From Akkermansia massiliensis (GTDB lineage Bacteria; Verrucomicrobiota; Verrucomicrobiia; Verrucomicrobiales; Akkermansiaceae), in NCBI RefSeq assembly GCF_023516715.1, contig NZ_JAMGSI010000002.1, forward strand, positions 930,001-994,000: a stretch of 64,000 nt of DNA, in the 5' to 3' direction. The first letter of the stretch is position 1. Each line of letters opens with the position of its first letter. Of this stretch, positions 42,265 through 51,619 are shown one piece after another. Position numbers and translations under genes: made by a program. The notes under the pieces were generated by a model that was not told the DNA's origin, did not search any database, and worked only from the letters and a program-made list of their open reading frames with translations.

Positions 42265-42293
42265 TTGACAGCCAGAAAACCAGGGTGTATACG
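42265..42293 (+). promoter_or_regulatory. Promoter of the second giant surface protein
   Basis: A perfect TTGACA (42265-42270) and TATACG (42288-42293) are 17 nt apart, with a predicted start near 42300. It is one of the best sigma-70 matches in the window and lacks the CGGATT palindrome. Confidence 0.65.
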
Positions 42294-42317
42294 CCGCGCT
42301 CCTTTTTATCCGTCATC

Positions 42318-42899
42318 ATGATGAATATTGCTTTTATTACCTGTTTCGCCGGTGTTCTGGGGATGTGTGCGGGAGCGTCCCTGGCCGAGGGCAAGCCGTG
42401 GTCCGGAGAAAAAGTTCCGCTGGCGGAGGACGGCGCGGTAGTTCTGGATGACAATGAATACCTGCTGAACCTGGCGGATTATGAAAAACTGGAGCAGGGA
42501 GGCGGTTTGCTGGTGCGGTATGCAGCCGGAAAGAACGGGCTCCGGGAAGACTCCGGCGCGTTCTATTTTGAAAACAGCCATGGAAAAATGGTGAGCGCCG
42601 CCATGGAGCCGGTATCCGGAAATGCCGGAAAAACGGAACCGGAGCGTCTGGCTCTGGTCAGTCCCGCTTTCCCGCTGAATCCGGAAGGTAAGTGGAGCCT
42701 CAAGCGGAAGAGCAGGCCAGCCGAACTTTACCGGAAGAAGGTGGCCGTCTCCCACATGGATCAGGAATACACGTTCCAGAGCCACGAAGATGCTCAGGTG
42801 AAACTGGTGCACGGCGTGCTGGCAAATGCCCTGGTATCGGGAAATAACCGCTCCAAGAGTTATAACTCTTTCAAGGTAAGCCGTCCTACCCCTTCCTGA
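42318..42899 (+). CDS. N-terminal fragment of giant PEP-CTERM surface protein, before frame break
   Basis: A 193-codon open frame with a signal peptide (MMNIAFITCFAGVLGMCAGASLAEG) and an acidic, beta-rich start. It ends ...KVSRPTPS and a TGA at 42897. The reading frame downstream, open from 42866 in the -1 frame, continues with the same kind of sequence, so this piece and the next form one gene. The break is at the CCCC run 42889-42892. Restoring one C gives a continuous frame through SRPTPFLTRWNRFLDGEEEA. As it stands the translated product would be exported but have no C-terminal sorting signal. Confidence 0.7.
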   Translation: MMNIAFITCFAGVLGMCAGASLAEGKPWSGEKVPLAEDGAVVLDDNEYLLNLADYEKLEQGGGLLVRYAAGKNGLREDSGAFYFENSHGKMVSAAMEPVSGNAGKTEPERLALVSPAFPLNPEGKWSLKRKSRPAELYRKKVAVSHMDQEYTFQSHEDAQVKLVHGVLANALVSGNNRSKSYNSFKVSRPTPS

Positions 42900-43075
42900 C
42901 TCGCTGGAATCGGTTCTTAGACGGGGAGGAAGAGGCAAGGGAGGAAGACGGACAGGCGGAAAGCCATGGGGACCGGGAGAAGCCGGAATCCGGGCTGCAT
43001 CTTGCAGAGAATGCCGTTGCGGTTTCCGGCCCCGGCAGCCTTGCCGCGGTCCCGCGCGCGGGGCAGGACATCACC

Positions 43076-46000
43076 GTGACCGGAGGTGGAAGCGTTGCCC
43101 TGGAGGAAGGATTTGACGGAACGGTGCGGATGGAAGGTTCCGGAGATATTTTCCTGGACAGCGTCAATGTCAGCGACGGCGGCAACAAGGAAAAGCATTA
43201 CGGCCTGAATATCCGGATGGACGGCGGCCCCGGCTCCAAGGTGTATCTGGGCTTCACGAGCTCTACGGCGCGCACGGCTTTTTTAGAGGGTACCGTTTCC
43301 GGTACGGGGACGCTGGTGTTTGAGAACACCAGCCGCAGCCGGGTAAGCATTTTTGACCTGACGGGCGTGGACATGAGCGGTTTCAGCGGCGTGGTCCAGG
43401 CGGCGGCGCCGCGTTCCAGCCTCTCCTCAGAAGGGTATAATACGCCCGTCCAGCTTCAGGCGGCGGGGAATATGAACGCCACGGTCATGGACCTGTCCGT
43501 GATCCGCCAGGGCGGCAAGGACCCCGCCGGGCTGGGAGGCTGGCTGACGGGCAGTGCAGGGACCCCCTCCATGGTGATTCTGAAGCTGGAGGGGGATTTG
43601 ACCGTCTCAGGCCTGGAAGGGGCCACGGCCGGTTCCTCCTCCCGCGTGACGGTGGGCAATGGGACTGCCGCTACCCTGACCATTGACGGTGCGGAGAACC
43701 ATGAATTCAAGGGAATGATCGGCGCCGCGGGCGCGGACGGCGGCTACTACGTGGGGACAGAGAAGAATGAGAGCTACAAGAATACCCAGCTTGTGGAGGC
43801 GGACGGCACCGGAGTCATCAATCTGGTCAAGAAGGGAAGCGGGGAGCAAACCGTTTATTCTGGCCGGCTGGGCAGTCTGGACATTCAGGGCGGCGTTTTC
43901 CGCCTGGGGGCGGATGGGGCCCTGACCGTAGGGAATTCCTTTTCCACTTCCTCCGGCGGCTTGCTGGACATTGCGGCAGGGGCCGCCCTCGCGCTGGATT
44001 ACCATGAAGCGGCTTCCCGGCTGGGGGGAATGAACTGGCGGTCCGCCGGAACGCTTGTCTTCAACAAGGGGCTGGTTCTGGATGTGGACGGAACGTTTCA
44101 ACTGGATTCTTCCGTGCAATTTGCGGAGGGCAGCCTGCTGACGGTAATCATGCCCGCATCCGGCATTCAGTCCGGAGACTCCCGCAAACTGGTTTCCGTG
44201 ACGGAGGGGAACACCCTCTCCTTTGCGGATGCCGTGCAGCGGGAAAAGGTCAGGTACGCCACGGGCAGGGATGCCGACGGCAGCTGGATTTACCGGGAGC
44301 TGGACGTTTACAGCGGACTGACCCTGAATGTGCAGGGGGGAGGCCAATGGCAGATGCTCGTAACCGGGCTGGATTCCACTTCCCTGGAAGGCACCTATTT
44401 TGACGCGGACAAGTTCAATTACTACGTCTGGCAGGGGAACGGGTCCAAGGTTCCGGACGGCAGCGTGTGGTCCGACGGGGCGGCGGGCTCCAGCCCGTGG
44501 GAAGGCGGCCTGACGTTCCGCAACGGGGAGCGTGAAGTCTTCTTCGGCATGCAGGATTTATCCGGCCACGCCGTGGACGGCTTTGACGTCATCCTTGACG
44601 GAACGGTGCGCGTCTCCAGCCTGACGGTCTCCGTGGACAAGGAGGCGAACGGCGGCATGGGCTATGTCTTCCACGCCGCGGACGGCGGCGCAGGCAGCAT
44701 TGCGGACGCCGGACCGGACCACGCGGGCGAGCTGGTCAAGGAGGGCGCAGGCATGCTTACCCTGGCTACCGGCAATACTTTTTCCGGCGGAACGGAAATC
44801 CGGGAGGGCAGTATTCTGGCCGCCCGTGAAGGAGCCCTGGGCGCCGGGGACATCCGCATGGCGGACGGAACGGAACTGTATGTCAACTACCCCTTTGCCA
44901 CGGAGCTGGATTCCTCTTACCGCAACCCCTCCATTGCCAACAACATCCGGATCGGGACGTCCTCCAAGGACACGGCGAAGGTGGTCATCGGCTACTCCCC
45001 CCTTTCCCTGGCGGAGAAGGAAGACCTGCCCGGCGCAGGTTCCTCCGGCTACCAGTGGGATTACCTGACTTCCCGCCACTGGCGCACGCTGTCCCTGACC
45101 GGCAGGCTGGACGGCTATGGGGAACTGACGCTGATGGGCTATACCTCCACGACGGCGGGCGGCCAGGACAAGTGGGTAAGCATGTTCCACATCTGCGATG
45201 AAAGCCTGGCCCCGGGGGAAAAGTCCAATTTCACCGGCACGGTCAAGCTGGACAACTACATTCTGTATTCCGAGGCGGACTCCCCCGCCAATGCGGATGC
45301 CAACAACGACATCCTGGCCATCCGGAAGCCCGGCGCCGTACAGCTCATCGTGGAAGACGATGCGCTGCGGAACGCCAAGGTGGACCTGACGCGCGCCCAT
45401 ACCGTGAACGCGGCGGACAACGGCACCGTTTTTGAAGGAAAGGAACGCATGGACCTTTACCACATCCTGCTGGTGCAGAAGGATGCCGTTCTGGCGGGGC
45501 TGCAAGGGGATTTGATCGGGAAAACGCAGGACAGCGAGTATTACGGCAAGACTTGCACCGTGGGGAGCGAAGTGGATACGCTGCGCGTGCTGACCAACTC
45601 CAACAGTACGCTGACGCTGGACGTGAACGGTACGGAAAAGCTGTATTTTGCCGGTGTCTTCGGGACGGCATCCACGTATGGTTCCGCTACCTCCGGCAAG
45701 GTGACGGCCGCAAGCAGGGAAACCCTTTCCCTGACCAAGACGGGCGCGGGAGCACAGTACATCCATACGGCCGCGGTCAACCGCCTGGTGCTCCAGGAGG
45801 GGACGCTGGGCTTCAACAGCCTCAACGTGAAAACGAGCGCCGTCCTGTACGGAGGAACCAACTTGAATCTGGGAGTGACGCGGGGCATCGCCTCCGACGG
45901 CACGGCGCAGGAGTGGGGCGCCGCGGGGGGAGGCATGACCATCAATCCCGGTTATGCGCTCCACATCGTGACGGACAGGACCGTAAACGCCGGTACGGGG

Positions 46001-48979
46001 GCAGGGGCCGTTGCGGTTCCTGAAACGGCGGTGGTGAACGGTTCCGTGACGGTATCTGATTCCTCCTTCCTGTATTTTGACTGCTCCATCCTGCCCTCCG
46101 AGCTGCAGGAGCATCCCCTGCTGGCCGTCAAGGGGCTGGAGGACATCGCTGATTCCGGCAGGTTGAACCTGAACGGCGATATTCTGGTGCGTTTCGGGGG
46201 ATACGATTTTGGAGAAGCGGACACGGTTGACAAAAAATACTACCTGGCGACGACGGAAAGCGGCATTTACGTGGACGGGGCGCTGGGCGGCTTTCAAACC
46301 CGCACGATTTCCATCGGGAACGGGTGGTTCGGCATCATCAAGGTTTCCGGGGACAACATGAACCTGGTCATGACGGTGACCAATACGCCCATCCGCACCT
46401 GGTACAACGGAGAAAACCGGAGCGAGGGGGAATACGTGGCCGCCACGGACAACGTCTGGTTTGCCAATGAATTGCCCGAAGGGGAGGGGACCGACCGCAA
46501 CCACTGGCTGGAGGGCCTGGACAAAAATCTGGGCCTTAACGGCTTTTACCGGGATACCTACCATGTGGCCTTCGGCGCGGAAGGAGCCGGGAAAACAGGA
46601 ATGGTGGAAAGGGAGGAAGGAAAGGATTACAACGTGGTGCTCATCAGGGGGGAAGTGCGCCCCGCCTCCATCCGCGTGAAGGATGACGTCAACTACATCT
46701 TCCGCGCCCATGCGGACGGGGGCCTGATTGCGGACGGGGAGCTTCCGGATGACTATGAAACCAGCAACTGGAAAACCATTCTGACCAAGGACGGAGCCGG
46801 AACCCTGGTGATGGAGACGGCCAACACGTATTCCGGCGGAACGGAAATCAACGGCGGCAGGGTAGTCATGAGGGATGCCGGAGCCCTGGGGACCGGGGAA
46901 ATCCGGATGTTTGACGGCACCTCCCTGGCGCTGGACTACCAGAGCGGGGGCTTTATCCAGAAGGTGGCTCTGCTGAATAACCTGCTGACGGTGGCGGAGG
47001 ATTCCGTGGTGACGGTGTCCCATACGGACAGGGTGATCGGTGGCGTCATTTCCACGGTCCGGGGGGATTCCACCGCCAACCTTGTCCTGCAGCATGCCAA
47101 CGGCAGCGGCCAGACCGTTTTCCAGCTGGATGACGGCTCCAAATTCCATGGAAAGATCAGCATGAGCGGGACGCAGGACGGCCAGGGAACGGTGCAGGCC
47201 TGTCTGGACCGGAACACGTGGGAAGAAGCCGGTTTTGATTTAAGCCTGAATGGTGTGCAGAGCACGATACTGCATCTTGATTCCGTGGAGGACGTCCATC
47301 ACATCACCTTGGCCGGCATCATGGGGCAGGATGAGGCTTCCTTCGTGACCACGGAAGCCAGCGCGGGGCGCGATTCCTCCACCACCCTTTTCCTGGCGGT
47401 GGGGACGCAGGACCGGATTTATTGCGGCAATGTGGGCTTTGGGCAGTACATCGACATGTATGATACGGGCCTGCGCCATGATTCCGGCTACATCAGCCTG
47501 GTGAAGACGGGCATCTTTTCCCAGACGGTGGGGAATGCGCGCCTGGCTTCCCTGCAAATTGACGCGGGTTCCCTCAAGGTGGTAAACACTCTTCTGCTGG
47601 CCGGGGAATTGAGCGTGGCGCAGGATGGCAACCTGGTGGTGGGCCATGACGAATGGCAGGGGCTGTACGATTATGACGTGCAGGTCAACGACGGCGGCGT
47701 TCTGCGCCTGGGCTCCGGCTTTGGTTCCCTGACCGGGACTCCCTACACGGAAGACGGAGTTCAGAAAACCGGCAATACGATTCTTCTGAACGGCGGAGGC
47801 GTGCTGGGCATGCTGGACGCGGACTGGAGCAATGAGAATGAAATGGTGGTGAACGCCGGAGGGAAGGCCTTTGTGCTGGATACGACGGGTTACGATCCGG
47901 ACTCCATGACGGCCTCCGGAAACAGCCATGTCATGACGCTCAACGGAACCGTCAAGCCCGGCGGCGCCTCCGGAACCATCATCGTCAAGAACGGCAATGC
48001 GGGCAAAAACGGCCGCGTGGTGCTGGGCGCGGCCAACACCTGGGACGGGGTCTACCAGGTAACGGACCATGCCGCGCTGGAGCTGGCGCATGCGGGCGCG
48101 CTCAATACGAAAGCCGGAGTCGAACTCCAGGGAGCGGCTTCCCGCCTGGACGTGAAGGCCGGAACGGTTTCCTACGCCGCTTCCGTGAAGCTGGCGGGAG
48201 CGGGAGCCTCCGTCAATACGCTGAATTCTTCCTCCCTCTCCGATATTTCCGTGGCGGTGACGGCCCGCACCGGGGCCGCCTCCTCCACGGTGGAGAGGGC
48301 TTTTCTAGGTTCTTCCGCCGGAGCGGGAATCGTGCAGGGAGCAGGCTCCGCGGCCCGCGCCCTGTTCAACGGCGTCAACGTGAACGTCAGGACGGGAGCG
48401 GCGCTGGCCCATACGGAATTCTCCGGCTCCGTGCTGGAGGTGGCCGCAGGGCAGGAGGCCCGCGTGACGGACATGCTCATTCATGCGGCGGATTCCGGCA
48501 TCAGGCTGGGCGCGTTTTCCTCCCTGGCCGTCACTGGCGTTTCCACAACGGATGCCGTGCCGAACCTGAACATCAGCTATGCGGACGGCAACTTTTCCAT
48601 GACAGCTCCCGATGCGTGGACGACCAATGCGCTGATTACCGGGGCCGGGCAGGCCTCCGTGGACTTCTCCGGCGGCGTGAACCTGCTGCTGACGGAGTGC
48701 TCCGGCAGCCTGATTGAAAAACTGGTGGAAGCCCGTGTGAGCACCATCAACTTTGTGCTGTATGACGGCTCCCTCACCAATGCCTTCAGCGGGGATTACT
48801 CCCTGGCCTCCGTCCTTTATGACGCCGCCCTGAAAAACGCCGGCTTCATCCTGGCAAACGGGGACTCCTGGATGCGCGACGGCGTGGTGACGCTGGTGCG
48901 CACGGTTCCCGAACCCGGCACGGCCTCCGTGGCCTTGCTGGGCCTGGGCGCGCTGCTGCTGCGCCGCCGCAGGAGCTGA
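43076..48979 (+). CDS. Main body of giant PEP-CTERM protein, after frame break
   Basis: The downstream frame is open from 42866. It has no ATG before about 43129, and GTG 43076 is the first start-like codon, in a stretch that lacks a ribosome site. The 1967 codons lack a signal peptide. This fits a piece cut off from its upstream part and not a separate gene. The sequence has several repeats of the autotransporter-associated type and a C-terminal PEP-CTERM tail (VPEP near residue 1943, hydrophobic LLGLGALLL, RRRR). Without export it could not be sorted, so the fragment alone is probably non-functional. Confidence 0.75.
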   Translation: MTGGGSVALEEGFDGTVRMEGSGDIFLDSVNVSDGGNKEKHYGLNIRMDGGPGSKVYLGFTSSTARTAFLEGTVSGTGTLVFENTSRSRVSIFDLTGVDMSGFSGVVQAAAPRSSLSSEGYNTPVQLQAAGNMNATVMDLSVIRQGGKDPAGLGGWLTGSAGTPSMVILKLEGDLTVSGLEGATAGSSSRVTVGNGTAATLTIDGAENHEFKGMIGAAGADGGYYVGTEKNESYKNTQLVEADGTGVINLVKKGSGEQTVYSGRLGSLDIQGGVFRLGADGALTVGNSFSTSSGGLLDIAAGAALALDYHEAASRLGGMNWRSAGTLVFNKGLVLDVDGTFQLDSSVQFAEGSLLTVIMPASGIQSGDSRKLVSVTEGNTLSFADAVQREKVRYATGRDADGSWIYRELDVYSGLTLNVQGGGQWQMLVTGLDSTSLEGTYFDADKFNYYVWQGNGSKVPDGSVWSDGAAGSSPWEGGLTFRNGEREVFFGMQDLSGHAVDGFDVILDGTVRVSSLTVSVDKEANGGMGYVFHAADGGAGSIADAGPDHAGELVKEGAGMLTLATGNTFSGGTEIREGSILAAREGALGAGDIRMADGTELYVNYPFATELDSSYRNPSIANNIRIGTSSKDTAKVVIGYSPLSLAEKEDLPGAGSSGYQWDYLTSRHWRTLSLTGRLDGYGELTLMGYTSTTAGGQDKWVSMFHICDESLAPGEKSNFTGTVKLDNYILYSEADSPANADANNDILAIRKPGAVQLIVEDDALRNAKVDLTRAHTVNAADNGTVFEGKERMDLYHILLVQKDAVLAGLQGDLIGKTQDSEYYGKTCTVGSEVDTLRVLTNSNSTLTLDVNGTEKLYFAGVFGTASTYGSATSGKVTAASRETLSLTKTGAGAQYIHTAAVNRLVLQEGTLGFNSLNVKTSAVLYGGTNLNLGVTRGIASDGTAQEWGAAGGGMTINPGYALHIVTDRTVNAGTGAGAVAVPETAVVNGSVTVSDSSFLYFDCSILPSELQEHPLLAVKGLEDIADSGRLNLNGDILVRFGGYDFGEADTVDKKYYLATTESGIYVDGALGGFQTRTISIGNGWFGIIKVSGDNMNLVMTVTNTPIRTWYNGENRSEGEYVAATDNVWFANELPEGEGTDRNHWLEGLDKNLGLNGFYRDTYHVAFGAEGAGKTGMVEREEGKDYNVVLIRGEVRPASIRVKDDVNYIFRAHADGGLIADGELPDDYETSNWKTILTKDGAGTLVMETANTYSGGTEINGGRVVMRDAGALGTGEIRMFDGTSLALDYQSGGFIQKVALLNNLLTVAEDSVVTVSHTDRVIGGVISTVRGDSTANLVLQHANGSGQTVFQLDDGSKFHGKISMSGTQDGQGTVQACLDRNTWEEAGFDLSLNGVQSTILHLDSVEDVHHITLAGIMGQDEASFVTTEASAGRDSSTTLFLAVGTQDRIYCGNVGFGQYIDMYDTGLRHDSGYISLVKTGIFSQTVGNARLASLQIDAGSLKVVNTLLLAGELSVAQDGNLVVGHDEWQGLYDYDVQVNDGGVLRLGSGFGSLTGTPYTEDGVQKTGNTILLNGGGVLGMLDADWSNENEMVVNAGGKAFVLDTTGYDPDSMTASGNSHVMTLNGTVKPGGASGTIIVKNGNAGKNGRVVLGAANTWDGVYQVTDHAALELAHAGALNTKAGVELQGAASRLDVKAGTVSYAASVKLAGAGASVNTLNSSSLSDISVAVTARTGAASSTVERAFLGSSAGAGIVQGAGSAARALFNGVNVNVRTGAALAHTEFSGSVLEVAAGQEARVTDMLIHAADSGIRLGAFSSLAVTGVSTTDAVPNLNISYADGNFSMTAPDAWTTNALITGAGQASVDFSGGVNLLLTECSGSLIEKLVEARVSTINFVLYDGSLTNAFSGDYSLASVLYDAALKNAGFILANGDSWMRDGVVTLVRTVPEPGTASVALLGLGALLLRRRRS

Positions 48980-48993
48980 ACTCCTGAAAAACA

Positions 48994-49034
48994 TTCCGGC
49001 GCCGCGCGCATGAATCATGCAGACGGCGCCGGAA
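48994..49034. terminator. Convergent stem-loop between the giant gene and mazG
   Basis: A perfect 11-bp stem (48994-49004 with 49024-49034) with a 19-nt loop that has a small inner stem. On the minus strand it is followed by TGTTTTTC, so it suits mazG; it may also stop the plus-strand giant gene. Confidence 0.7.
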
Positions 49035-49085
49035 AAGGCAAAGCGGAGAACCGGAACAAGGCCCGGTCCGGGAAATGGAAATACT

Positions 49086-49895
49086 TTATTGGGCGGACTT
49101 CGCCTGCTGCCAGCGTTCCTCCATGGCGTCCAGGGAGGCTTCTTCCAGGGAAAGGCCGTCTTTGGCAAGCAGGCGTTCCATTTCATTGAAACGCCGTTCA
49201 AACTTCCTGTTCGCCCCGGCCATGGCCGTTTCCGGGTCTATTCCCTTCTTCCGGCACAGGTTGACTACGGAAAACAGGAGGTCCCCCAGTTCCTCCGTGA
49301 CGTGCGGATCTTCCTCCGGCACGGGAAGGATTTCCTCACACTCCGCGGTTTCCTCCTTCACTTTATCCAGGGCGCCCTGGGCGTCCGGCCAGTCAAACCC
49401 CGCTTTGGCGGCTTTTTTCTGGAGCTTCCAGGCGCGGAGCATGGGAGGCAGTCCCTTGCCCGTTCCATGAAGGTACGGGGTGGTCTCCGCGCCTTTTTCC
49501 TGGCGTTTGATCTTGTCCCACTGGGTCAGCACGGCATCCGTCGTGTCCGCCGTGGACTGGGCAAACACGTGGGGATGGCGGCGGACGAGCTTTTCACTCA
49601 CTTCCGCGGCCACATCGTTGAAATTGAAACGTCCGGCTTCCTGGGCGATCTCCGCATGAAAAACCACTTGAAGCAGAACGTCGCCCAGCTCCTCCCGCAT
49701 CTGCTCCCAGTCATCCCTCTGGATGGTGTCCACCACCTCGTAGGCTTCCTCAATCATGTTGGAAATCAGGGAGTGGTGGGTCTGTTCCGCATCCCAGGGA
49801 CAGCCCTGGGGAGCGCGCAGGCGTTTCATGATGGCGATGAGGCGCTGCATTTGAAGGGCAGGCTCGCGGCATTCGATCATTTCAGTGTCGTTCAT
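49086..49895 (-). CDS. mazG: Nucleoside triphosphate pyrophosphohydrolase MazG
   Basis: Hydrolyses (d)NTPs to monophosphates and pyrophosphate, cleaning up abnormal nucleotides and affecting ppGpp level. The 269-residue protein has two MazG halves. The N-terminal half has CPWDAEQTHHSLISNMIEEAYEVVD near residues 32-56 and EELGDVLLQVVFHAEIA with the metal-binding EExxE...EexxD helices. The C-terminal half has EETAECEEILP...VTEELGDLLFSVVNLCRK. Both keep the acidic residues. It is a single gene, convergent with the giant PEP-CTERM gene. Identification is firm. Confidence 0.95.
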   Translation of the reverse strand: MNDTEMIECREPALQMQRLIAIMKRLRAPQGCPWDAEQTHHSLISNMIEEAYEVVDTIQRDDWEQMREELGDVLLQVVFHAEIAQEAGRFNFNDVAAEVSEKLVRRHPHVFAQSTADTTDAVLTQWDKIKRQEKGAETTPYLHGTGKGLPPMLRAWKLQKKAAKAGFDWPDAQGALDKVKEETAECEEILPVPEEDPHVTEELGDLLFSVVNLCRKKGIDPETAMAGANRKFERRFNEMERLLAKDGLSLEEASLDAMEERWQQAKSAQ

Positions 49896-49980
49896 GACGG
49901 AGCCATACTAATCGCGCAAGGGCGGATGACTAGCAAAAATTCCTCTTTACCCGGAACGGTTCTTCCCTACACTCGCCCCC

Positions 49981-50283
49981 ATGGAAGTTCACACGTGGAA
50001 AGAACGCACGGAAGAAGGTACCCTGGTATACAGGGCATGCCACCACGCCAGCAAATGGAAGCTGGAATGCGCCCCCAAGGTGGGCCGTGCGGAACGTGAC
50101 GATGTGGAGTGGGAACACGTGGAATTCACGCGGGCGCACTGGGTGACCCTGCGCGACGTGCTCTGGCGCAAGTACCAGCGCAAACGCTGCCCGTGGCGTT
50201 TTATTGAAGCCATAGACAAGCTTCTGGAAGACATGCCGGAAGAGGAGGAAACCGGTTCTCCCGATGGGGAGGACGGGCGGTAG
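49981..50283 (+). CDS. Small conserved protein of unknown function
   Basis: A 100-residue, highly charged protein starting MEVHTWKERTEEGTLVYRACHH. It is rich in Trp (five), His and Lys/Arg and ends in an acidic tail (PEEEETGSPDGEDGR). No signal peptide or membrane helix. The phrase LRDVLWRKYQRKRCPW is the most distinctive part. It precedes comF by 30 nt on the same strand and is probably co-transcribed. The start is the first ATG after the divergent mazG gene. I do not recognise a named family. Confidence 0.68.
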   Translation: MEVHTWKERTEEGTLVYRACHHASKWKLECAPKVGRAERDDVEWEHVEFTRAHWVTLRDVLWRKYQRKRCPWRFIEAIDKLLEDMPEEEETGSPDGEDGR

Positions 50284-50313
50284 GAACGCCCTTCAACTTC
50301 TGCCGTGCCGGGG

Positions 50314-51063
50314 ATGCTGGGAGCGGTTTTCAGGGAATGGCTCTCCTGGGTGTACCCTTTCGTCTGCGAGTTGTGCGGACGGGGCGGACTGGACGGCTGT
50401 CATGTTTGTCCGGAATGCCGGGAGCGTTTCGTGCCCATTGAACCACCCTGCTGCGCCGTCTGCGGAGAACCTGCGGAAGGTTCCTTCATCCCGTCCGGGT
50501 TATGCGCCCGCTGTGCGGAAACGGCTCCGTCCTTTGAGGAAGCCCGCGCCGCATACGTGAACGAAGGGGCATTGAGGGAGCTTCTGCTGGCCTTCAAATA
50601 TGCGGGGGCCGTTCATCTGGCCGGAACCTTCGCGCGGATGATGGCGGAGGCCGTGCGCGGAAATCCCCACTGGTTCGGAGGAAAAAAGCGCCTGCTCGTT
50701 CCCGTGCCCATGCACCGCCGCAAGCTGGTGCGGAGGGGGTACAACCAGGCGCAGGAACTGGCGGCGCTGCTGGGGAGAGAACTGGGCTGGCCCTGTGCCG
50801 GGGTGCTGAAACGCCTGCCTGACCGGCTGCCCCAGGCCAGCCTGGCGCGGAAGCAGCGGCTCAGGCACGCCCGCAGGATTTATGCCGCGGATGAAAAAAG
50901 AATCAAACGTCATCCCGTCGCGGGAAGGGACGTGCTGCTGGTGGATGACGTTTTTACGACCGGGGCCACGGCGGACGCCTGCGCGCATCTGCTGCTCCGG
51001 GCCGGGGCGGCTTCCGTTTGCGTGCTGACGCTGGCGCGGACGCACCATGCATGGCATGGCTGA
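50314..51063 (+). CDS. comF: ComF family protein
   Basis: A 249-residue protein of the ComF/GntX family. The N-terminal part has zinc-binding cysteines (CELCG, CPECRERF, CCAVCGEP, CARC; about residues 18-70). The C-terminal part is a phosphoribosyltransferase-type domain with VPVPMHRRKLVRRGYNQAQELA near 130-149 and the PRPP loop VLLVDDVFTTGAT near 207-219. ComF takes part in DNA uptake during natural transformation in some bacteria; elsewhere its role is unknown. The ATG at 50314 is taken; a GTG at 50305 is possible. It follows the small conserved gene by 30 nt. No other competence gene is nearby, though a pseudopilin gene lies at 55863. Confidence 0.88.
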   Translation: MLGAVFREWLSWVYPFVCELCGRGGLDGCHVCPECRERFVPIEPPCCAVCGEPAEGSFIPSGLCARCAETAPSFEEARAAYVNEGALRELLLAFKYAGAVHLAGTFARMMAEAVRGNPHWFGGKKRLLVPVPMHRRKLVRRGYNQAQELAALLGRELGWPCAGVLKRLPDRLPQASLARKQRLRHARRIYAADEKRIKRHPVAGRDVLLVDDVFTTGATADACAHLLLRAGAASVCVLTLARTHHAWHG

Positions 51064-51102
51064 ACCGGAATTTCCTTTCAGCTTCACCGTTTCCTTCCTA
51101 CA

Positions 51103-51534
51103 ATGGCAGTCATGAATCCGGAGCTGATGTTTCATACGGAAGACGAAGTCATGTTTTATGATACGGACTGCGGCGGAGTGGTTCATAACCTGGCCTACCT
51201 GCGCATGATTGAAGCCTGCCGCACCAAGCTGGGAGCCAAATTGGGCATGGATTACAAAACCATGAGCGATTTGCAGCAGTTCGCCGTGGTGGTCCGCCAT
51301 GAAATCGACTACGTACGCCCCGCCGTGCTGGGGGACACCATTCTGACGACGGGATGGCTGCAATCCGTGGAACGGGCCCGGTTCTGGTGCGATTTTGAAA
51401 TGCGCCGCGCCTCCAACAACGATCTTCTGGTGAGGGCCCATCAACAGCTGGCCCTGGTCCGGATGCCCCAGGGGCGCCCCGCGCGCATTCCAGCTGAATG
51501 GCGTGCGCGGTGGCAGGAATACATGGAATCCTGA
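51103..51534 (+). CDS. Acyl-CoA thioesterase, YbgC/4-hydroxybenzoyl-CoA type
   Basis: A 143-residue hot-dog-fold protein. The family pattern FYDTDCGGVVHNLAYLRMIEACR (residues 18-40) includes the catalytic Asp of the 4-hydroxybenzoyl-CoA thioesterase (YbgC) group. VRHEIDYVRPAVLGDTILTTGW with the RHEIDYVRP motif is near 65-86. The family hydrolyses acyl-CoA or acyl-ACP; YbgC itself is associated with the Tol-Pal system. No tol-pal genes are here, so this is a stand-alone thioesterase. It follows comF by 39 nt. An ATG three codons later is an equally possible start. Confidence 0.85.
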   Translation: MAVMNPELMFHTEDEVMFYDTDCGGVVHNLAYLRMIEACRTKLGAKLGMDYKTMSDLQQFAVVVRHEIDYVRPAVLGDTILTTGWLQSVERARFWCDFEMRRASNNDLLVRAHQQLALVRMPQGRPARIPAEWRARWQEYMES

Positions 51535-51563
51535 TCTTTTTTTGTCCGTCTTCCATTTTGCGC

Positions 51564-51592
51564 TTGCCATGAAAGGGGGCGTGGTGTTTACT
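51564..51592 (+). promoter_or_regulatory. Promoter of tRNA-Lys
   Basis: TTGCCA (51564-51569) and TTTACT (51587-51592) are 17 nt apart, with a predicted start near 51599, about 20 nt before the tRNA. Confidence 0.5.
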
Positions 51593-51619
51593 GCCTCCGC
51601 CCTTCCAGCAAGGGTAAGT

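Larger units (their letters stand above)
42318..48979 (+). pseudogene. Giant PEP-CTERM protein with beta-strand repeats, frame-broken at a CCCC run
   Basis: Taken across one base, the gene would encode about 2220 residues: signal peptide (42318-42392), an acidic N-terminal region, a Gly/Thr/Asn-rich beta-helix body and a PEP-CTERM end. Autotransporter-associated repeats are clear (LVKEGAGMLTLATGNTFSGGTEI near 44736 and LTKDGAGTLVMETANTYSGGTEI near 46779), each followed by a GALG...G-(D/E)-IRM segment. The end is VPEPGTASVALLGLGALLLRRRRS. The single-base break follows the first 190 codons. It may be a real mutation, phase variation, or an assembly error. It has its own strong promoter (TTGACA/TATACG). 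Confidence 0.75.

Noticed and set aside
42885-42899. Programmed -1 ribosomal frameshift joining the two parts of the giant gene
   Set aside because: Codons around the break (CCT ACC CCT TCC TGA) do not form a standard X-XXY-YYZ slippery site; only the CCT codon could re-pair, and no pseudoknot is obvious. A base loss in the C-run explains it more simply.
44558-47149. An 863-codon antisense frame within the second giant gene
   Set aside because: Same antisense composition signature and no features of its own.
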